Shown: positions 33,719-42,222 of the stretch, piece after piece
How positions within the stretch are numbered: position 1 is the stretch's first letter
How the letters are laid out: each line of letters starts with the position of its first letter
Source of the DNA: Rhodococcus sp. HM1
GTDB taxonomy: Bacteria > Actinomycetota > Actinomycetes > Mycobacteriales > Mycobacteriaceae
Assembly: GCF_023218075.1 (NCBI RefSeq)
Contig: NZ_JALPTB010000021.1
Coordinates: 30,988-94,987 of the forward strand
DNA length: 64,000 bases
Direction of reading: 5' to 3'
Made by a program: the position numbers and the translations under genes
Notes under the pieces: model-generated
Seen by the model: the letters and a program-made list of their open reading frames with translations, nothing else
What the model was told of the DNA's origin: nothing
Database searches by the model: none

Positions 33719-34516
33719 ATGAACCAGACCACCCAGGTAGGCGCGCTCGTCGAGCGTGTCGGCAACGTCATGGTGATCACGATCAACCGGCCCGAGGCCC
33801 GCAACGCGGTGAACTCGTCGGTGAGCATCGGAGTCGGCGGAGCCCTCGAGGAAGCCGCCAACGATCCGGAGGTGCGCGCGATCGTCATCACCGGTGCCGG
33901 CGACAAGTCGTTCTGCGCCGGCGCCGACCTCAAGGCGATCTCGCGTGGCGAAGGTCTGCATGCGCCCGGTCACGAGGACTGGGGCTTCGCGGGCTTCGTC
34001 AAGCACTACGTCGACAAGCCCACGATCGCTGCCGTCAACGGCACCGCGCTCGGCGGCGGTACCGAACTGGCGCTGTCGGCGGATCTCATCGTGGCCGCCG
34101 AGAACGCGACGTTCGGTCTGCCCGAGGTCAAACGTGGTCTGATCGCCGGCGCCGGCGGTGTGTTCCGGCTTCCGGCTCAGATCCCGCAGCGTCTCGCGAT
34201 GGAGATGATCTTCACGGGAGATCCGATCACCGCGGCGCGCGCTCTCGAGGTCGGCCTGATCAATCAGGTTGCACCGGAGGGTAAGTCGGTCGAGGTTGCG
34301 ATCGAGCTGGCGGAGCGCATCGCCGTCAACGCTCCGTTGTCGGTGCAGGCCAGCAAGCGTGTCGCCTACGGCGTCGTCGATGGTCAGCGTGCCGAGGAGG
34401 ACGCTCGGTGGGCACTGTCCGCCGCCGAGTGGGATCGCCTCGCTCTCAGTGAGGACGCGAAGGAAGGACCGCTCGCGTTCGCCGAGAAGCGCGAGCCGGT
34501 CTGGAAGGCGCGCTGA
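33719..34516 (+). CDS. Enoyl-CoA hydratase (crotonase family)
   Basis: A 265-residue crotonase. FCAGADLKAI and NGTALGGGTELALSADLIVA form the oxyanion hole. GLPEVKRGLIAGAGG contains a Glu at the usual catalytic position, so hydratase activity is more credible here than for several other crotonases in the window. The ATG at 33719 follows AAGGGA. It lies 14 bases after the thiolase gene and ends in a hairpin. Confidence 0.92.
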   Translation: MNQTTQVGALVERVGNVMVITINRPEARNAVNSSVSIGVGGALEEAANDPEVRAIVITGAGDKSFCAGADLKAISRGEGLHAPGHEDWGFAGFVKHYVDKPTIAAVNGTALGGGTELALSADLIVAAENATFGLPEVKRGLIAGAGGVFRLPAQIPQRLAMEMIFTGDPITAARALEVGLINQVAPEGKSVEVAIELAERIAVNAPLSVQASKRVAYGVVDGQRAEEDARWALSAAEWDRLALSEDAKEGPLAFAEKREPVWKAR

Positions 34517-34544
34517 CGCGCATTGTCCGGTAGAGCCGCAATCG

Positions 34545-34579
34545 CAGCCCGGGTCGCCCGCGAGGGGCGGCTCGGGCTG
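34545..34579 (+). terminator. Hairpin terminator with internal bulge
   Basis: CAGCCCG at 34545-34551 pairs with 34573-34579. An inner CGCCC/GGGCG stem is separated by short unpaired bases, and TGTTCTTTC follows. Confidence 0.65.
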
Positions 34580-34589
34580 TGTTCTTTCT

Positions 34590-34605
34590 ACTAAGGTTAC
34601 TAAGT
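34590..34605. promoter_or_regulatory. Copy of the shared palindrome (two mismatches)
   Basis: ACTAAGGTTACTAAGT has a perfect right half and two mismatches in the left half relative to ACnTAGTnnACTAnGT. It lies 95 bases before the CoA-transferase gene. Confidence 0.55.
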
Positions 34606-34700
34606 AGAACTTGTGGGTTGTCATGTACTAGTGTCGTGGTAGGCGTCACATCCGTGGTCGACTTCCGGCAGGCGTCGTCCAGAAGAAAGGCAGAAGAACC

Positions 34701-36980
34701 ATGACCGATCGGATTCTCGACGGGATACGCATCGTCGAACTCGCCTCCGGACTGGCTGTTCCGGTTGCGTCGCGGATGCTCGCGGAAGCGGGTGCAGACG
34801 TCATCAAAATCGAACCGCCCCAAGGTGATCCGCTTCGTTCGCGCGTTGCTTTCGCATCCTGGAACCGCAGCAAGCGCAGCGTGGTCCTCGACATCACCAC
34901 CGACGACGACCGTGCGAAGCTGGCTGATCTGCTCGATACGGCCGATGTCTTCGTTCACGAGTTCACCCCGTCGCGCGCTGCCGAACTCGGTCTCGACGAT
35001 GTGGCGCTGCGGGTGCGCCATCCCCATCTCATCGTCTCCTCGGTCACCGGGTACCCCGTCGACCACCCCGACCGCGACCGCCCCGCCCACGACCTGCTCG
35101 TGCAGGCCCGCTCCGGTTTGATGGGCGAACTCTGGGGTTACCGTGAGGGCCCGATCGCCATGCGCTTCCCGCTGCCGAGCTGGGCCGCAGCGTCCCTCGC
35201 CGCGGCCGGCATCGTGGCGCGCCTCATCCAGCGAGACGGCACCGGCAGGATCGGTGCGGTGCACACCTCGCTCCTCCAGGGCATGCTCAACACGGCTTCG
35301 CTCGCCTGGAACAACGCCGAGAATCCGATCCCGGCACTGATTCTCAACAAGTACGAGGCGCCCCCGCAGCTCGCGATGTACCAGTGCAGCGACGGTGTGT
35401 GGCTGCAGATGATGAACCCCGGCGAGCGGATCGACGTGAGCGCCATCCCGCTCGTCCAAGAAGTGGCCGCGGAGCTGGGCGTCGGCCTGACCGACCTGTC
35501 CAGAAACGCGAGCGACGATCTGCGCACCGTCATCGCGCAACGGCCGAGCCTCGAGTGGCTGCCCGTTTTCCGGGCGGCGGATCTTGCGATCGAACCGGCG
35601 TTGGCCATGGGGGAGCTGTTGCGAGATCCGCAGGTGACGGCCAACGGTTACGTCGTCGAGGTCGACGATCCGACCCACGGAAGGACGATCCAGGCCGGCA
35701 GCCCGTTCGGAATCGAGCCAGCATGCGCCGTCACGCGCCCCGCACCGCTACTCGGCGAGCACACCGACGAGGTCTTCGCCGAACTCGGATCCTCGCGAGC
35801 CGACTCCGACGTCCGTGCGGACGAGCCTGCCGATCCGCGGCCGCTCGCGGGTCTGAAGGTCCTCGACCTCGGATCCTTCCTCGCGGGGCCGATGGCCCCG
35901 ATGTTGATGGCCGACCTGGGTGCCGAAGTCATCAAGGTCGAACCCGTCGTCGGCGACCGGCTCCGGTACAAGCCCGCCTACTGGGAGGCGTGCTCTCGCA
36001 ACAAGCGTTCCCTCGCTGTGGACCTGACCACCGCACAGGGCCAGGAGGTGCTGCGCAAGCTCGTCGGATGGGCCGACGTGGTCCATCACAACCAGCGGCC
36101 CAAGGCTTCCGCCAAACTCGGTATCGACGAAGCGGGGTTGCGCGCGATCAAACCCGACGTCGTCGTCGGCTACGTGACGAGCTACGGAGAGAAAGGCGAT
36201 CGCGCCGACAGTCCCGGCTTCGACTCGATCTTCCAGGCTCTCGCCGGCTGGGAGGTCGAGAACGGCGGCACCGGAAATCCTCCGCAGTTCTCCCGGTTCG
36301 GGGTCCTCGATGTCCAGACCGCGCTCGGCTCGCTCGTCGGAACACTGCTCGCCGTGTACTACAAGCAACGCACCGGGCGCGGCACCAAGGTATCAGGATC
36401 GCTGCTTGCGGCAGCCACCGCGACGCAGAGCGAGACACTGATCCGACTCGCCGACAACAGTATCGCCGAGTACCCGCGGTTCGATGCAACGCAAACCGGT
36501 TTCGGGCCGGGTCGCCGTATCTACGAGGTCGCCGACGGGTGGATCGCGGTAGTCGCCGAGACCGACGGCCAGCTCGCGGCGTTGCGTTCGATAGCGGGTG
36601 CAGCCGATGACGACGGGATCGAAGCGGGTCTCGCGGTGTTCGAATCCGAGAAACTACTGGTCGAACTCGGGTCCGCCGGCATTGCGGCCGAGCCGGTTCG
36701 CGAGGAATACAGCTTCGAGTTCTTCGACGACGAAGCGAACCGCACCGGACAGCTCATCGCGTCCTACGACCACGCTCACTTCGGTCGCATGGAGCAACCC
36801 GGTGCCTACTGGAACTTCGACGACATCACGTTGAAGTTCGATCGTGCAGCGCCGGTGATCGGCCAGCACACCCGAGAGATCCTCACCGAACTCGGCTACC
36901 GAGACGACGACATCGATGCGATGTACGCCGATCGTGTGGCCGGGGGACCGTCGGTGCCGAAGTTCTGGGAACACGAGTAG
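34701..36980 (+). CDS. Tandem CaiB/BaiF family (type III) CoA-transferase
   Basis: A 759-residue protein with two complete type III CoA-transferase units. Unit 1 (about 1-370) starts LDGIRIVELASGLAVPVASRMLAEAGADVIKIE; unit 2 (about 378-750) starts LAGLKVLDLGSFLAGPMAPMLMADLGAEVIKVE. The aspartate that forms the acyl-anhydride is kept in both: Asp131 in RPAHDLL and about Asp506 in SPGFDSIF. Family members are normally about 400-residue homodimers that interlock, so the fusion may form an intramolecular dimer. It would transfer CoA between an acyl-CoA donor and an acid, avoiding ATP use. A DUF2889 gene follows 18 bases later. Confidence 0.93.
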   Translation: MTDRILDGIRIVELASGLAVPVASRMLAEAGADVIKIEPPQGDPLRSRVAFASWNRSKRSVVLDITTDDDRAKLADLLDTADVFVHEFTPSRAAELGLDDVALRVRHPHLIVSSVTGYPVDHPDRDRPAHDLLVQARSGLMGELWGYREGPIAMRFPLPSWAAASLAAAGIVARLIQRDGTGRIGAVHTSLLQGMLNTASLAWNNAENPIPALILNKYEAPPQLAMYQCSDGVWLQMMNPGERIDVSAIPLVQEVAAELGVGLTDLSRNASDDLRTVIAQRPSLEWLPVFRAADLAIEPALAMGELLRDPQVTANGYVVEVDDPTHGRTIQAGSPFGIEPACAVTRPAPLLGEHTDEVFAELGSSRADSDVRADEPADPRPLAGLKVLDLGSFLAGPMAPMLMADLGAEVIKVEPVVGDRLRYKPAYWEACSRNKRSLAVDLTTAQGQEVLRKLVGWADVVHHNQRPKASAKLGIDEAGLRAIKPDVVVGYVTSYGEKGDRADSPGFDSIFQALAGWEVENGGTGNPPQFSRFGVLDVQTALGSLVGTLLAVYYKQRTGRGTKVSGSLLAAATATQSETLIRLADNSIAEYPRFDATQTGFGPGRRIYEVADGWIAVVAETDGQLAALRSIAGAADDDGIEAGLAVFESEKLLVELGSAGIAAEPVREEYSFEFFDDEANRTGQLIASYDHAHFGRMEQPGAYWNFDDITLKFDRAAPVIGQHTREILTELGYRDDDIDAMYADRVAGGPSVPKFWEHE

Positions 36981-36998
36981 ACAGCAGAGGACACCTTC

Positions 36999-38024
36999 AT
37001 GGCAGTCGACATCCCGTTCGGACTTGTGGCACGCGGCCCGTCCGGCGCTGCCCCGGCGCGTCGCCCCGGTTCGATACGCCGCACCTCGACGATCGACATG
37101 CGCTGGCCCGGTGGGCCGGGAACGCAGTTGCGTCTTACCGGCAGGGCGCGGGATCTACTGACGCCACACGACGGAAGCGATCCGGTCGTGGTCGCCGAGG
37201 ACACCATGACGGTCGGGGTGAACTCGGCGACCCGGACCATCGAGGACATCGCGGTCGATCCACCGCGACCCGCGGCGACCGGCATGATCGGCGCACGAGG
37301 AGGCGGCAGCTCGCGCACGGTACTTGCCGAGACGCTGCCCGACGAGGCCGAGGCCGGAACCCCGCTGTATCTCATGCTCGACGACATCGCGGGTGCGTCG
37401 CTCGTTGCGGGATTCGCCTACTCCCGCTGGATGCCGAGGGAACAGATGCTGGCAGCAGTGGGAAACGGTCCGCGCCGCAGTATGGAGGGGATTTGCACCG
37501 GGTTTCAGCCGGGCTCGGGAGCGTTGATGCCGGACGGATCCTCGCAGTGGAATCACCGGGTGCAGACGGTCGGGCCACTGCCCCGTGAGGACGATCCGCT
37601 CGGATGGCACGAGCTCGACGAGATCACCGAGATCTCGATGCGGCGTGCTCGACGTATCGACGTGACCATCGGTGACGTCATCGAAATCGACTCGATGTTC
37701 CAGGATTCGTCGACGGTGCCGGAGGGTGGCCGTGTCGCAGTGCACGAGTATCTGGTGAGGGCGACCGCAGACTCGGTCACGGGGGAGTTGTTGTCGATCG
37801 CGGCCGATCCTCGTGTCCTGCCGTACGAGGAGTGCCCGCTTGCGTCCCTGTCGGTCGACCGGATCGTCGGAACACAGCTTCGCGAGTTGAGAGCTGTTGT
37901 GCTGGAGGTTTTTCCGGGCACTGCGGGGTGCACCCATCTCAACGACGCGATGCGGGCGATGGCGGAGGTGCCCCTGCTCGTCGACGTTCTTCGGGCGAGA
38001 GGGAACGGCTCATCCACAACGTAG
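36999..38024 (+). CDS. DUF2889-like protein
   Basis: A 341-residue protein, no signal peptide or membrane segment. The C-terminal half has the DUF2889-like pattern: ISMRRARRIDV near 210 and, near the end, YEECPLA followed by the cysteine-containing FPGTAGCTHLNDAMRAMAEVP. The N-terminal 100 residues carry TSTIDMRWPGG. Function is not known to me. Tight linkage to the tandem CoA-transferase suggests a shared pathway. Its stop overlaps a degenerate copy of the shared palindrome. Confidence 0.82.
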   Translation: MAVDIPFGLVARGPSGAAPARRPGSIRRTSTIDMRWPGGPGTQLRLTGRARDLLTPHDGSDPVVVAEDTMTVGVNSATRTIEDIAVDPPRPAATGMIGARGGGSSRTVLAETLPDEAEAGTPLYLMLDDIAGASLVAGFAYSRWMPREQMLAAVGNGPRRSMEGICTGFQPGSGALMPDGSSQWNHRVQTVGPLPREDDPLGWHELDEITEISMRRARRIDVTIGDVIEIDSMFQDSSTVPEGGRVAVHEYLVRATADSVTGELLSIAADPRVLPYEECPLASLSVDRIVGTQLRELRAVVLEVFPGTAGCTHLNDAMRAMAEVPLLVDVLRARGNGSSTT

Positions 38025-38034
38025 TAATACAAGT
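38019..38034. promoter_or_regulatory. Half-conserved copy of the shared palindrome
   Basis: ACGTAGTAATACAAGT has a perfect left half and three mismatches in the right half. It overlaps the DUF2889 stop codon and lies 108 bases before the orphan binding-protein gene. Confidence 0.45.
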
Positions 38035-38141
38035 GCTATACGTTTACTAAGAATGATGTTAGCCTGAACGCATTCCGGCTCTGGGCTGTTGCCTTCGAGG
38101 TCCGGAGAGAATTCCGTGTTCCCTGCAAGAAAGGCCGAATC

Positions 38142-39692
38142 ATGTTTCGACGGCGCACTCTTCGTGCAGCTGCCGCTCTCGCTGCAGTAGGGTTGCTCGC
38201 GGCCTGCGGCTCCACCGACTCCGGCTCCGCCGGCTCGGGGACCCCCAATGTCGAAGGCACGCTGAGCACCGGTTGGACGACCGCCATCACCAGCCTCGAC
38301 CCGCACATGGCCACCAGCGAGATTGCGTCGTTCCGCTTCGGGCTCAACGAAATCTATGACCGGCTGTTCACCGTGAAGGCGGACGGCACCGTCGACGGAA
38401 TGCTCGTCGAGGACTACACCTACTCCGAAGACGGCCTGGGTCTGATTCTCGACCTGCGTGAAGATGTCACGTTCCGCGACGGCGCCCCCCTCGACGCCGC
38501 AGTGGTCAAGGCCAACCTGGACCGGGCGCGCACCCTCGACAGCCCGTCCGTGAAGTCGCGGATGGCTCCGGTCGTCGACGTTGCAGTCACGGCCCCGTAC
38601 CAGGTCACGCTGAAACTGGCCGAGCCGACCGACACCATCCCGTACGTCCTGGCCGAGATGTCCGGCTTCATCATGCACCCGGACTTGATCGCCAACGGTA
38701 ATCCGGCGACGGAAACCAACGGTTCGGGTGCCTACTCGGTCGAAAGCTTCGCTCCCGGCGAGCAGCTGACCCTCGTCCGCGACCGGACCGACTACTGGGA
38801 CACCGACGCCGCCCAGCTCGCGAAGATCGAGTACAAGGCCATCGCCGACACTCAGGCCTTCACCAACGCGATGGCCGGTGGTCAGATCGAGCTCGGCCAG
38901 TTCCTGCCGGGCACGGTGACCGCCATCGACGGGCGCAACGGACTTACGACCGTCGACGTGCCCACCGGCATCGGCGTCGAGTTGTTCTTGAATCGCAACG
39001 TCGCCCCGCTCGACGACGTGAAGGTCCGTCAGGCGATCAACCACGCATACAACCGCGAGGAAATCGTCGAAGCCCTGTATCCGGGATCGGAAGCGCGCTA
39101 CCAGTACTCGCGTGTGGGCCTCCCGGGTTACGACGCATCGCTCGAGGAGACCTACAGCTACGATCCGGAGAAGGCGAAGAAGCTGCTCGCCGACGCCGGC
39201 CACCCGGACGGCATCGATCTGGGTGAAGTCATCATCGTCAACGTCATCACCCCCGGTGTGGCGGACGTGCTGCAGGAGCAGTTCTCTCAGGCGGGGATCA
39301 AGATCACGCCGATCGTGAAGGACGGTCTCGAGGGCCCGACGTCGTTCGGCCGTGGTGAGGCTTCGGCCCTGCTGCACTACTCCCCGCTCGGTACCAGCTT
39401 CACGTCCGGCTCCGGCTATCGCTGGGGACCCCGCCTCAATCCCGCCGGTGTCACGCCGGAGTACGAGAAGATGCTCTCCGAGGCAACCGATCCGCGTCGT
39501 TCGCCGGAGGAACGAGAAGCGTCCGCCGTTGCCCTCAACGACTACCTCGTCGACGAAGCGTGGGGCGCGCCGCTGGTGTGGATCACCTATCCGTGGGTGA
39601 TGAGCGACAAGGTCGGCAACTTCACCACCGACATGGACTACGCCACGACAACCGGTCCGTTCGACCTGCGGTACCTGACCGTCTCCGAATAG
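38142..39692 (+). CDS. Family 5 solute-binding lipoprotein, orphan paralogue
   Basis: A 516-residue binding protein with lipobox LLAAC (Cys about 22). It aligns along its whole length with the protein at 17774: both share LDPHMATS, ASFRFGLN, PLDAAVVKANLDRARTL, VRQA.NHA and the C-terminal TYPWVMSDKVGNF. No permease or ATPase genes are adjacent. It probably supplies a second ligand specificity to the importer encoded at 12989-16722. It has its own leader and ends before a very strong terminator. Confidence 0.93.
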   Translation: MFRRRTLRAAAALAAVGLLAACGSTDSGSAGSGTPNVEGTLSTGWTTAITSLDPHMATSEIASFRFGLNEIYDRLFTVKADGTVDGMLVEDYTYSEDGLGLILDLREDVTFRDGAPLDAAVVKANLDRARTLDSPSVKSRMAPVVDVAVTAPYQVTLKLAEPTDTIPYVLAEMSGFIMHPDLIANGNPATETNGSGAYSVESFAPGEQLTLVRDRTDYWDTDAAQLAKIEYKAIADTQAFTNAMAGGQIELGQFLPGTVTAIDGRNGLTTVDVPTGIGVELFLNRNVAPLDDVKVRQAINHAYNREEIVEALYPGSEARYQYSRVGLPGYDASLEETYSYDPEKAKKLLADAGHPDGIDLGEVIIVNVITPGVADVLQEQFSQAGIKITPIVKDGLEGPTSFGRGEASALLHYSPLGTSFTSGSGYRWGPRLNPAGVTPEYEKMLSEATDPRRSPEEREASAVALNDYLVDEAWGAPLVWITYPWVMSDKVGNFTTDMDYATTTGPFDLRYLTVSE

Positions 39693-39859
39693 AAGCACCG
39701 CCAGACCTCACCAGGGCGCGGGTCGCAGCACGTCGACGCGGTCGTCGTAACACTCCCGACGGAGTACTACGACGACCGCGTCCTTTTGCCGTCGGGGGGA
39801 GCGCGCATCGACCGAAGTATTCCGTGCTGTGGAAATACGATGGTGCCGTGGGAAAAATG

Positions 39860-39893
39860 GAAACGCTCGACCGGAATCCCGGTCGAGCGTTTC
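39860..39893. terminator. Very strong bidirectional hairpin terminator
   Basis: A 15-bp perfect stem (39860-39874 with 39879-39893) around an AATC loop, between the convergent binding-protein gene and the small gene at 39929. The 167 bases between the 38142 gene and this hairpin hold nothing I recognise. Confidence 0.9.
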
Positions 39894-39928
39894 GTACGAT
39901 CCGTCCCCTCTTGCAAGAGGGGAACCGA

Positions 39929-40138
39929 TCAGTTGCTGTCGGTCTCGACGGTGTGGGCGCGGGCCAGAGCCAGGCCCTCGTCGCGGGTCGGGACGGTGGT
40001 GTGCCACCGGCCGCACGTGCAGAAAGCGATGTAGTGGTCATCCTTCGGCAGAACCGCCTGGGCATCGCAGTACCCGGAGGACTCGGCCATCGAGGAGACG
40101 AACTCGCCCGGCAGATCGTAGAGAACGCTGTCGCTCAT
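39929..40138 (-). CDS. Small cysteine-containing protein of unknown function
   Basis: A 69-residue open frame. It contains GYCDAQAVLPKDDHYIAFCTCGRWHTTVPTRDEGLALARAH in sequence; CTCGRWH and a preceding Cys could form a small zinc site. The terminator at 39860 is placed correctly for it and the opposite strand has no better candidate. It is downstream of the amidohydrolase gene on the same strand, but a hairpin at 40170 separates them. I do not recognise a named family. It may be real, but the evidence is limited to coding character and position. Confidence 0.55.
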   Translation of the reverse strand: MSDSVLYDLPGEFVSSMAESSGYCDAQAVLPKDDHYIAFCTCGRWHTTVPTRDEGLALARAHTVETDSN

Positions 40139-40169
40139 CGGAGTGCTCTTTCAGGAGATGAAGTGATCC

Positions 40170-40205
40170 GGCCGGCCCGCACGAATCTCGATGCGGACCG
40201 GCCGA
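40170..40205 (-). terminator. Hairpin terminator after the amidohydrolase gene
   Basis: CGGCCGG at 40170-40176 pairs with CCGGCCG at 40199-40205, and an inner CCGCA/TGCGG stem extends it across one mismatch. Confidence 0.65.
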
Positions 40206-40222
40206 GGGGTCGCTGGAAGCCG

Positions 40223-41389
40223 TCAGACCGAGGCGGTCGCGGGCTTTTCCGTGCCTGGGGCAGGGAGCTTCGGAGCGTGCGGGAACAGCTCTTCGAACGT
40301 GCCGTGCATGATCCGGTCCTTGACCTTCTGGTCGACGTTGTCGAACAGGTTGTGCAGAGTCACCTGGGTGTGACCGTAAGTGCCCTCCATGTGCGGGTAG
40401 TCGCTACCCCACATCACGTTGTTGTAGCCCATGCCGGTCATGGCAGCGACGGCCGACTCGTCGTGCTGGAACGATGCGTACACCTGGGAGTAGATGATCT
40501 CCTTCGGGGTGCGCTTGAGCTTGGGCCGCACGGCCATCGAGTGCTGGCGGTAGCCCTCCTCCATGCGGTCGGCGACGAACGGCACCCAGGTTGCGCCACC
40601 TTCGGAGACGAGGACCTTCAGGTTGGGGTGACGATCGAGGGCGCCCGAAGCGACGAGCTTCATCACGGCGCGCTGGCCGCCGAAGGTGGTCTCGGTGTAG
40701 TTGAGAACCGCGCCGCCGGGGCCGCGGTAGGTGGCGCCGGGAGCGCCTCCGGTGGTGAAGTCGATGGGCTCGGTGCCGATGTGGAACGCGATGACCATGC
40801 CGATGTCCTCGGCGAGGGCCCAGAAGGGCTCCCACTCGTCGCGGTTGTAGTCCTTCTGGAGGGGATGCGGATTGACCGGCATGAAGACGGCCTTGTAGCC
40901 GATCTCGCCGCAGCGCTTGAGCTCGACGCAGGCGTCCTCGATCGACAGGGTCGAGACCTGGGCGGTGGGGATCAGGCGCGGCGAGTAGTCCATGATCGTT
41001 TCCTTGGCCCAGTCGTTGGACACGCGCAGTGCCTCACGCAGGACCTTCGGGGTACGGAACGAGCTGGACCACATACCGAGCGACGGAAAGATGAGCTCGG
41101 TCCAGATTCCCTCTTCGTCGAGGTCCTTCAGGCGAAGCTCGACGTTGCCGGCACCGGGCGCGCGATGACTGGCGGCATAGAACTCTTCCTGAGAGATGCT
41201 GGGGAGGCGACGGCGGAACGCCTGGCCGTCGACGAAGACTGTCTCCCACTTGCCGTCGGGATCCTTTTCCGAGCGGGGTACGAGTTCGGCCAGGTCCTTG
41301 GGCAGGCGTGCGCGCCACAGGTCGTCGGGCTCGAGGAAGTGCGAATCACCGGAATTGGCCCACAGCTTGACGGACACTTCGGTCTCCAT
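40223..41389 (-). CDS. Amidohydrolase-2 family protein (ACMSD-like)
   Basis: A 388-residue TIM-barrel metallo-enzyme. The N-terminal metal motif reads NSGDSHFLEPDDLW. The barrel carries AFHIGTE, SEGGATWVPFVADRM and the C-terminal aspartate in MWGSDYPHMEG. The group includes decarboxylases (ACMSD type) and hydrolases of lactones or amides. The ATG at 41389 is used here; a GTG at 41377 has a better ribosome site (GGAG just ahead) and is a serious alternative. Divergent from a TetR gene at 41548. No partner enzyme is adjacent, so its place in the pathway is unclear. Confidence 0.87.
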   Translation of the reverse strand: METEVSVKLWANSGDSHFLEPDDLWRARLPKDLAELVPRSEKDPDGKWETVFVDGQAFRRRLPSISQEEFYAASHRAPGAGNVELRLKDLDEEGIWTELIFPSLGMWSSSFRTPKVLREALRVSNDWAKETIMDYSPRLIPTAQVSTLSIEDACVELKRCGEIGYKAVFMPVNPHPLQKDYNRDEWEPFWALAEDIGMVIAFHIGTEPIDFTTGGAPGATYRGPGGAVLNYTETTFGGQRAVMKLVASGALDRHPNLKVLVSEGGATWVPFVADRMEEGYRQHSMAVRPKLKRTPKEIIYSQVYASFQHDESAVAAMTGMGYNNVMWGSDYPHMEGTYGHTQVTLHNLFDNVDQKVKDRIMHGTFEELFPHAPKLPAPGTEKPATASV

Positions 41390-41461
41390 TCGTTCGTGCG
41401 GATTGTGGCGAGGGGATGAGTGCTCAGTGCGTTTCCGCTGGCACACGCCATGTTGGTAGAA

Positions 41462-41484
41462 ATTCTAGAATCCCATTTTAGGAT
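41462..41484. promoter_or_regulatory. Possible TetR operator between divergent genes
   Basis: A 10-bp perfect palindrome ATTCTAGAAT at 41462-41471 partly overlaps inverted arms ATCC/GGAT (41470-41473 and 41481-41484). It lies in the amidohydrolase/TetR divergent region. Unlike the shared palindrome elsewhere, so probably a target of the local TetR protein. Confidence 0.4.
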
Positions 41485-41547
41485 GTACAGTGATTATGGC
41501 CACGCCGAGGGACGGAAGTCAACCCCACGCGGGGTAGCAACGGAGGA

Positions 41548-42159
41548 ATGATGCTGCAGAGCAAGGGACGCACACGCGCCCGTACGTGGACGAGTACGTC
41601 CGCGACCAAAGAGAAGGTGCTCGACGCGGCCGTCGAGGTCTTCGGCGAACGCGGATTCACCGCGGCGACCATGGCAGAGATCGTCGAGCGCTCGGGTGTC
41701 AGCGTCGGCAGCATCTACCATCATTTCGGCGGGAAGTCCGAGGTGTTCAACGCGATCTGGGAGGACTTCGTCGCCTTGCTGCGCGGTCGCGTCGACGAAG
41801 TTGTTCAGGCAGCTCGCCAGGGTGGGGAGGTGGACGGCTTCGAATTGTTCGTCCTCGGAACCCGCGAATACCTCTGGCTGATATGGGAAAACAGAGTGCA
41901 GGCCCGGGTCATTGCGATGGGAGACACCCCGCCCGGATTCGACGCACAGCGCCGCCGGGCCAGCAGGGTAGGCGGCGACAGCGAGATCGCGATACTCGGC
42001 CTCGGACCCACCCGCAGGGAGCGGCTGTTCGGCGATTTCCTTATCGCAATGCGCAACGAAACCACCATCGCGCTGTTCGGAACCGAAACGGAACACGAGG
42101 CCGAGGCGTTGATCGCCGAAACGGAAAAGTATTTTCGCAGACTCGCCGCCGACGTCTGA
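41548..42159 (+). CDS. TetR/AcrR family transcriptional regulator
   Basis: A 203-residue TetR regulator. The HTH at about 25-70 reads EVFGERGFTAATMAEIVERSGVSVGSIYHHFGGKSEVF, a textbook match. The C-terminal domain has a mixture of helices with RVIAMGDTPPGFD near 120. GGAGG precedes the ATGATG start. It is divergent from the amidohydrolase gene, its most likely target, and converges with an acyl-CoA dehydrogenase gene. Confidence 0.92.
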   Translation: MMLQSKGRTRARTWTSTSATKEKVLDAAVEVFGERGFTAATMAEIVERSGVSVGSIYHHFGGKSEVFNAIWEDFVALLRGRVDEVVQAARQGGEVDGFELFVLGTREYLWLIWENRVQARVIAMGDTPPGFDAQRRRASRVGGDSEIAILGLGPTRRERLFGDFLIAMRNETTIALFGTETEHEAEALIAETEKYFRRLAADV

Positions 42160-42168
42160 GCGCGCAGG

Positions 42169-42208
42169 AAGGGCGGGCGTCGGTCGTTCGGAACCGCTGC
42201 CCGCCCTT
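42169..42208. terminator. Bidirectional hairpin terminator
   Basis: AAGGGCGGGC at 42169-42178 pairs with 42199-42208 and TTCTTG follows. It separates the convergent TetR and acyl-CoA dehydrogenase genes. Confidence 0.75.
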
Positions 42209-42222
42209 TCTTGTGCCTGCGA

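Noticed and set aside
39560..41419. 619-residue + strand frame opposite the amidohydrolase
   Set aside because: The amidohydrolase on the - strand has metal-site motifs; this frame runs through a strong terminator and lacks homology.
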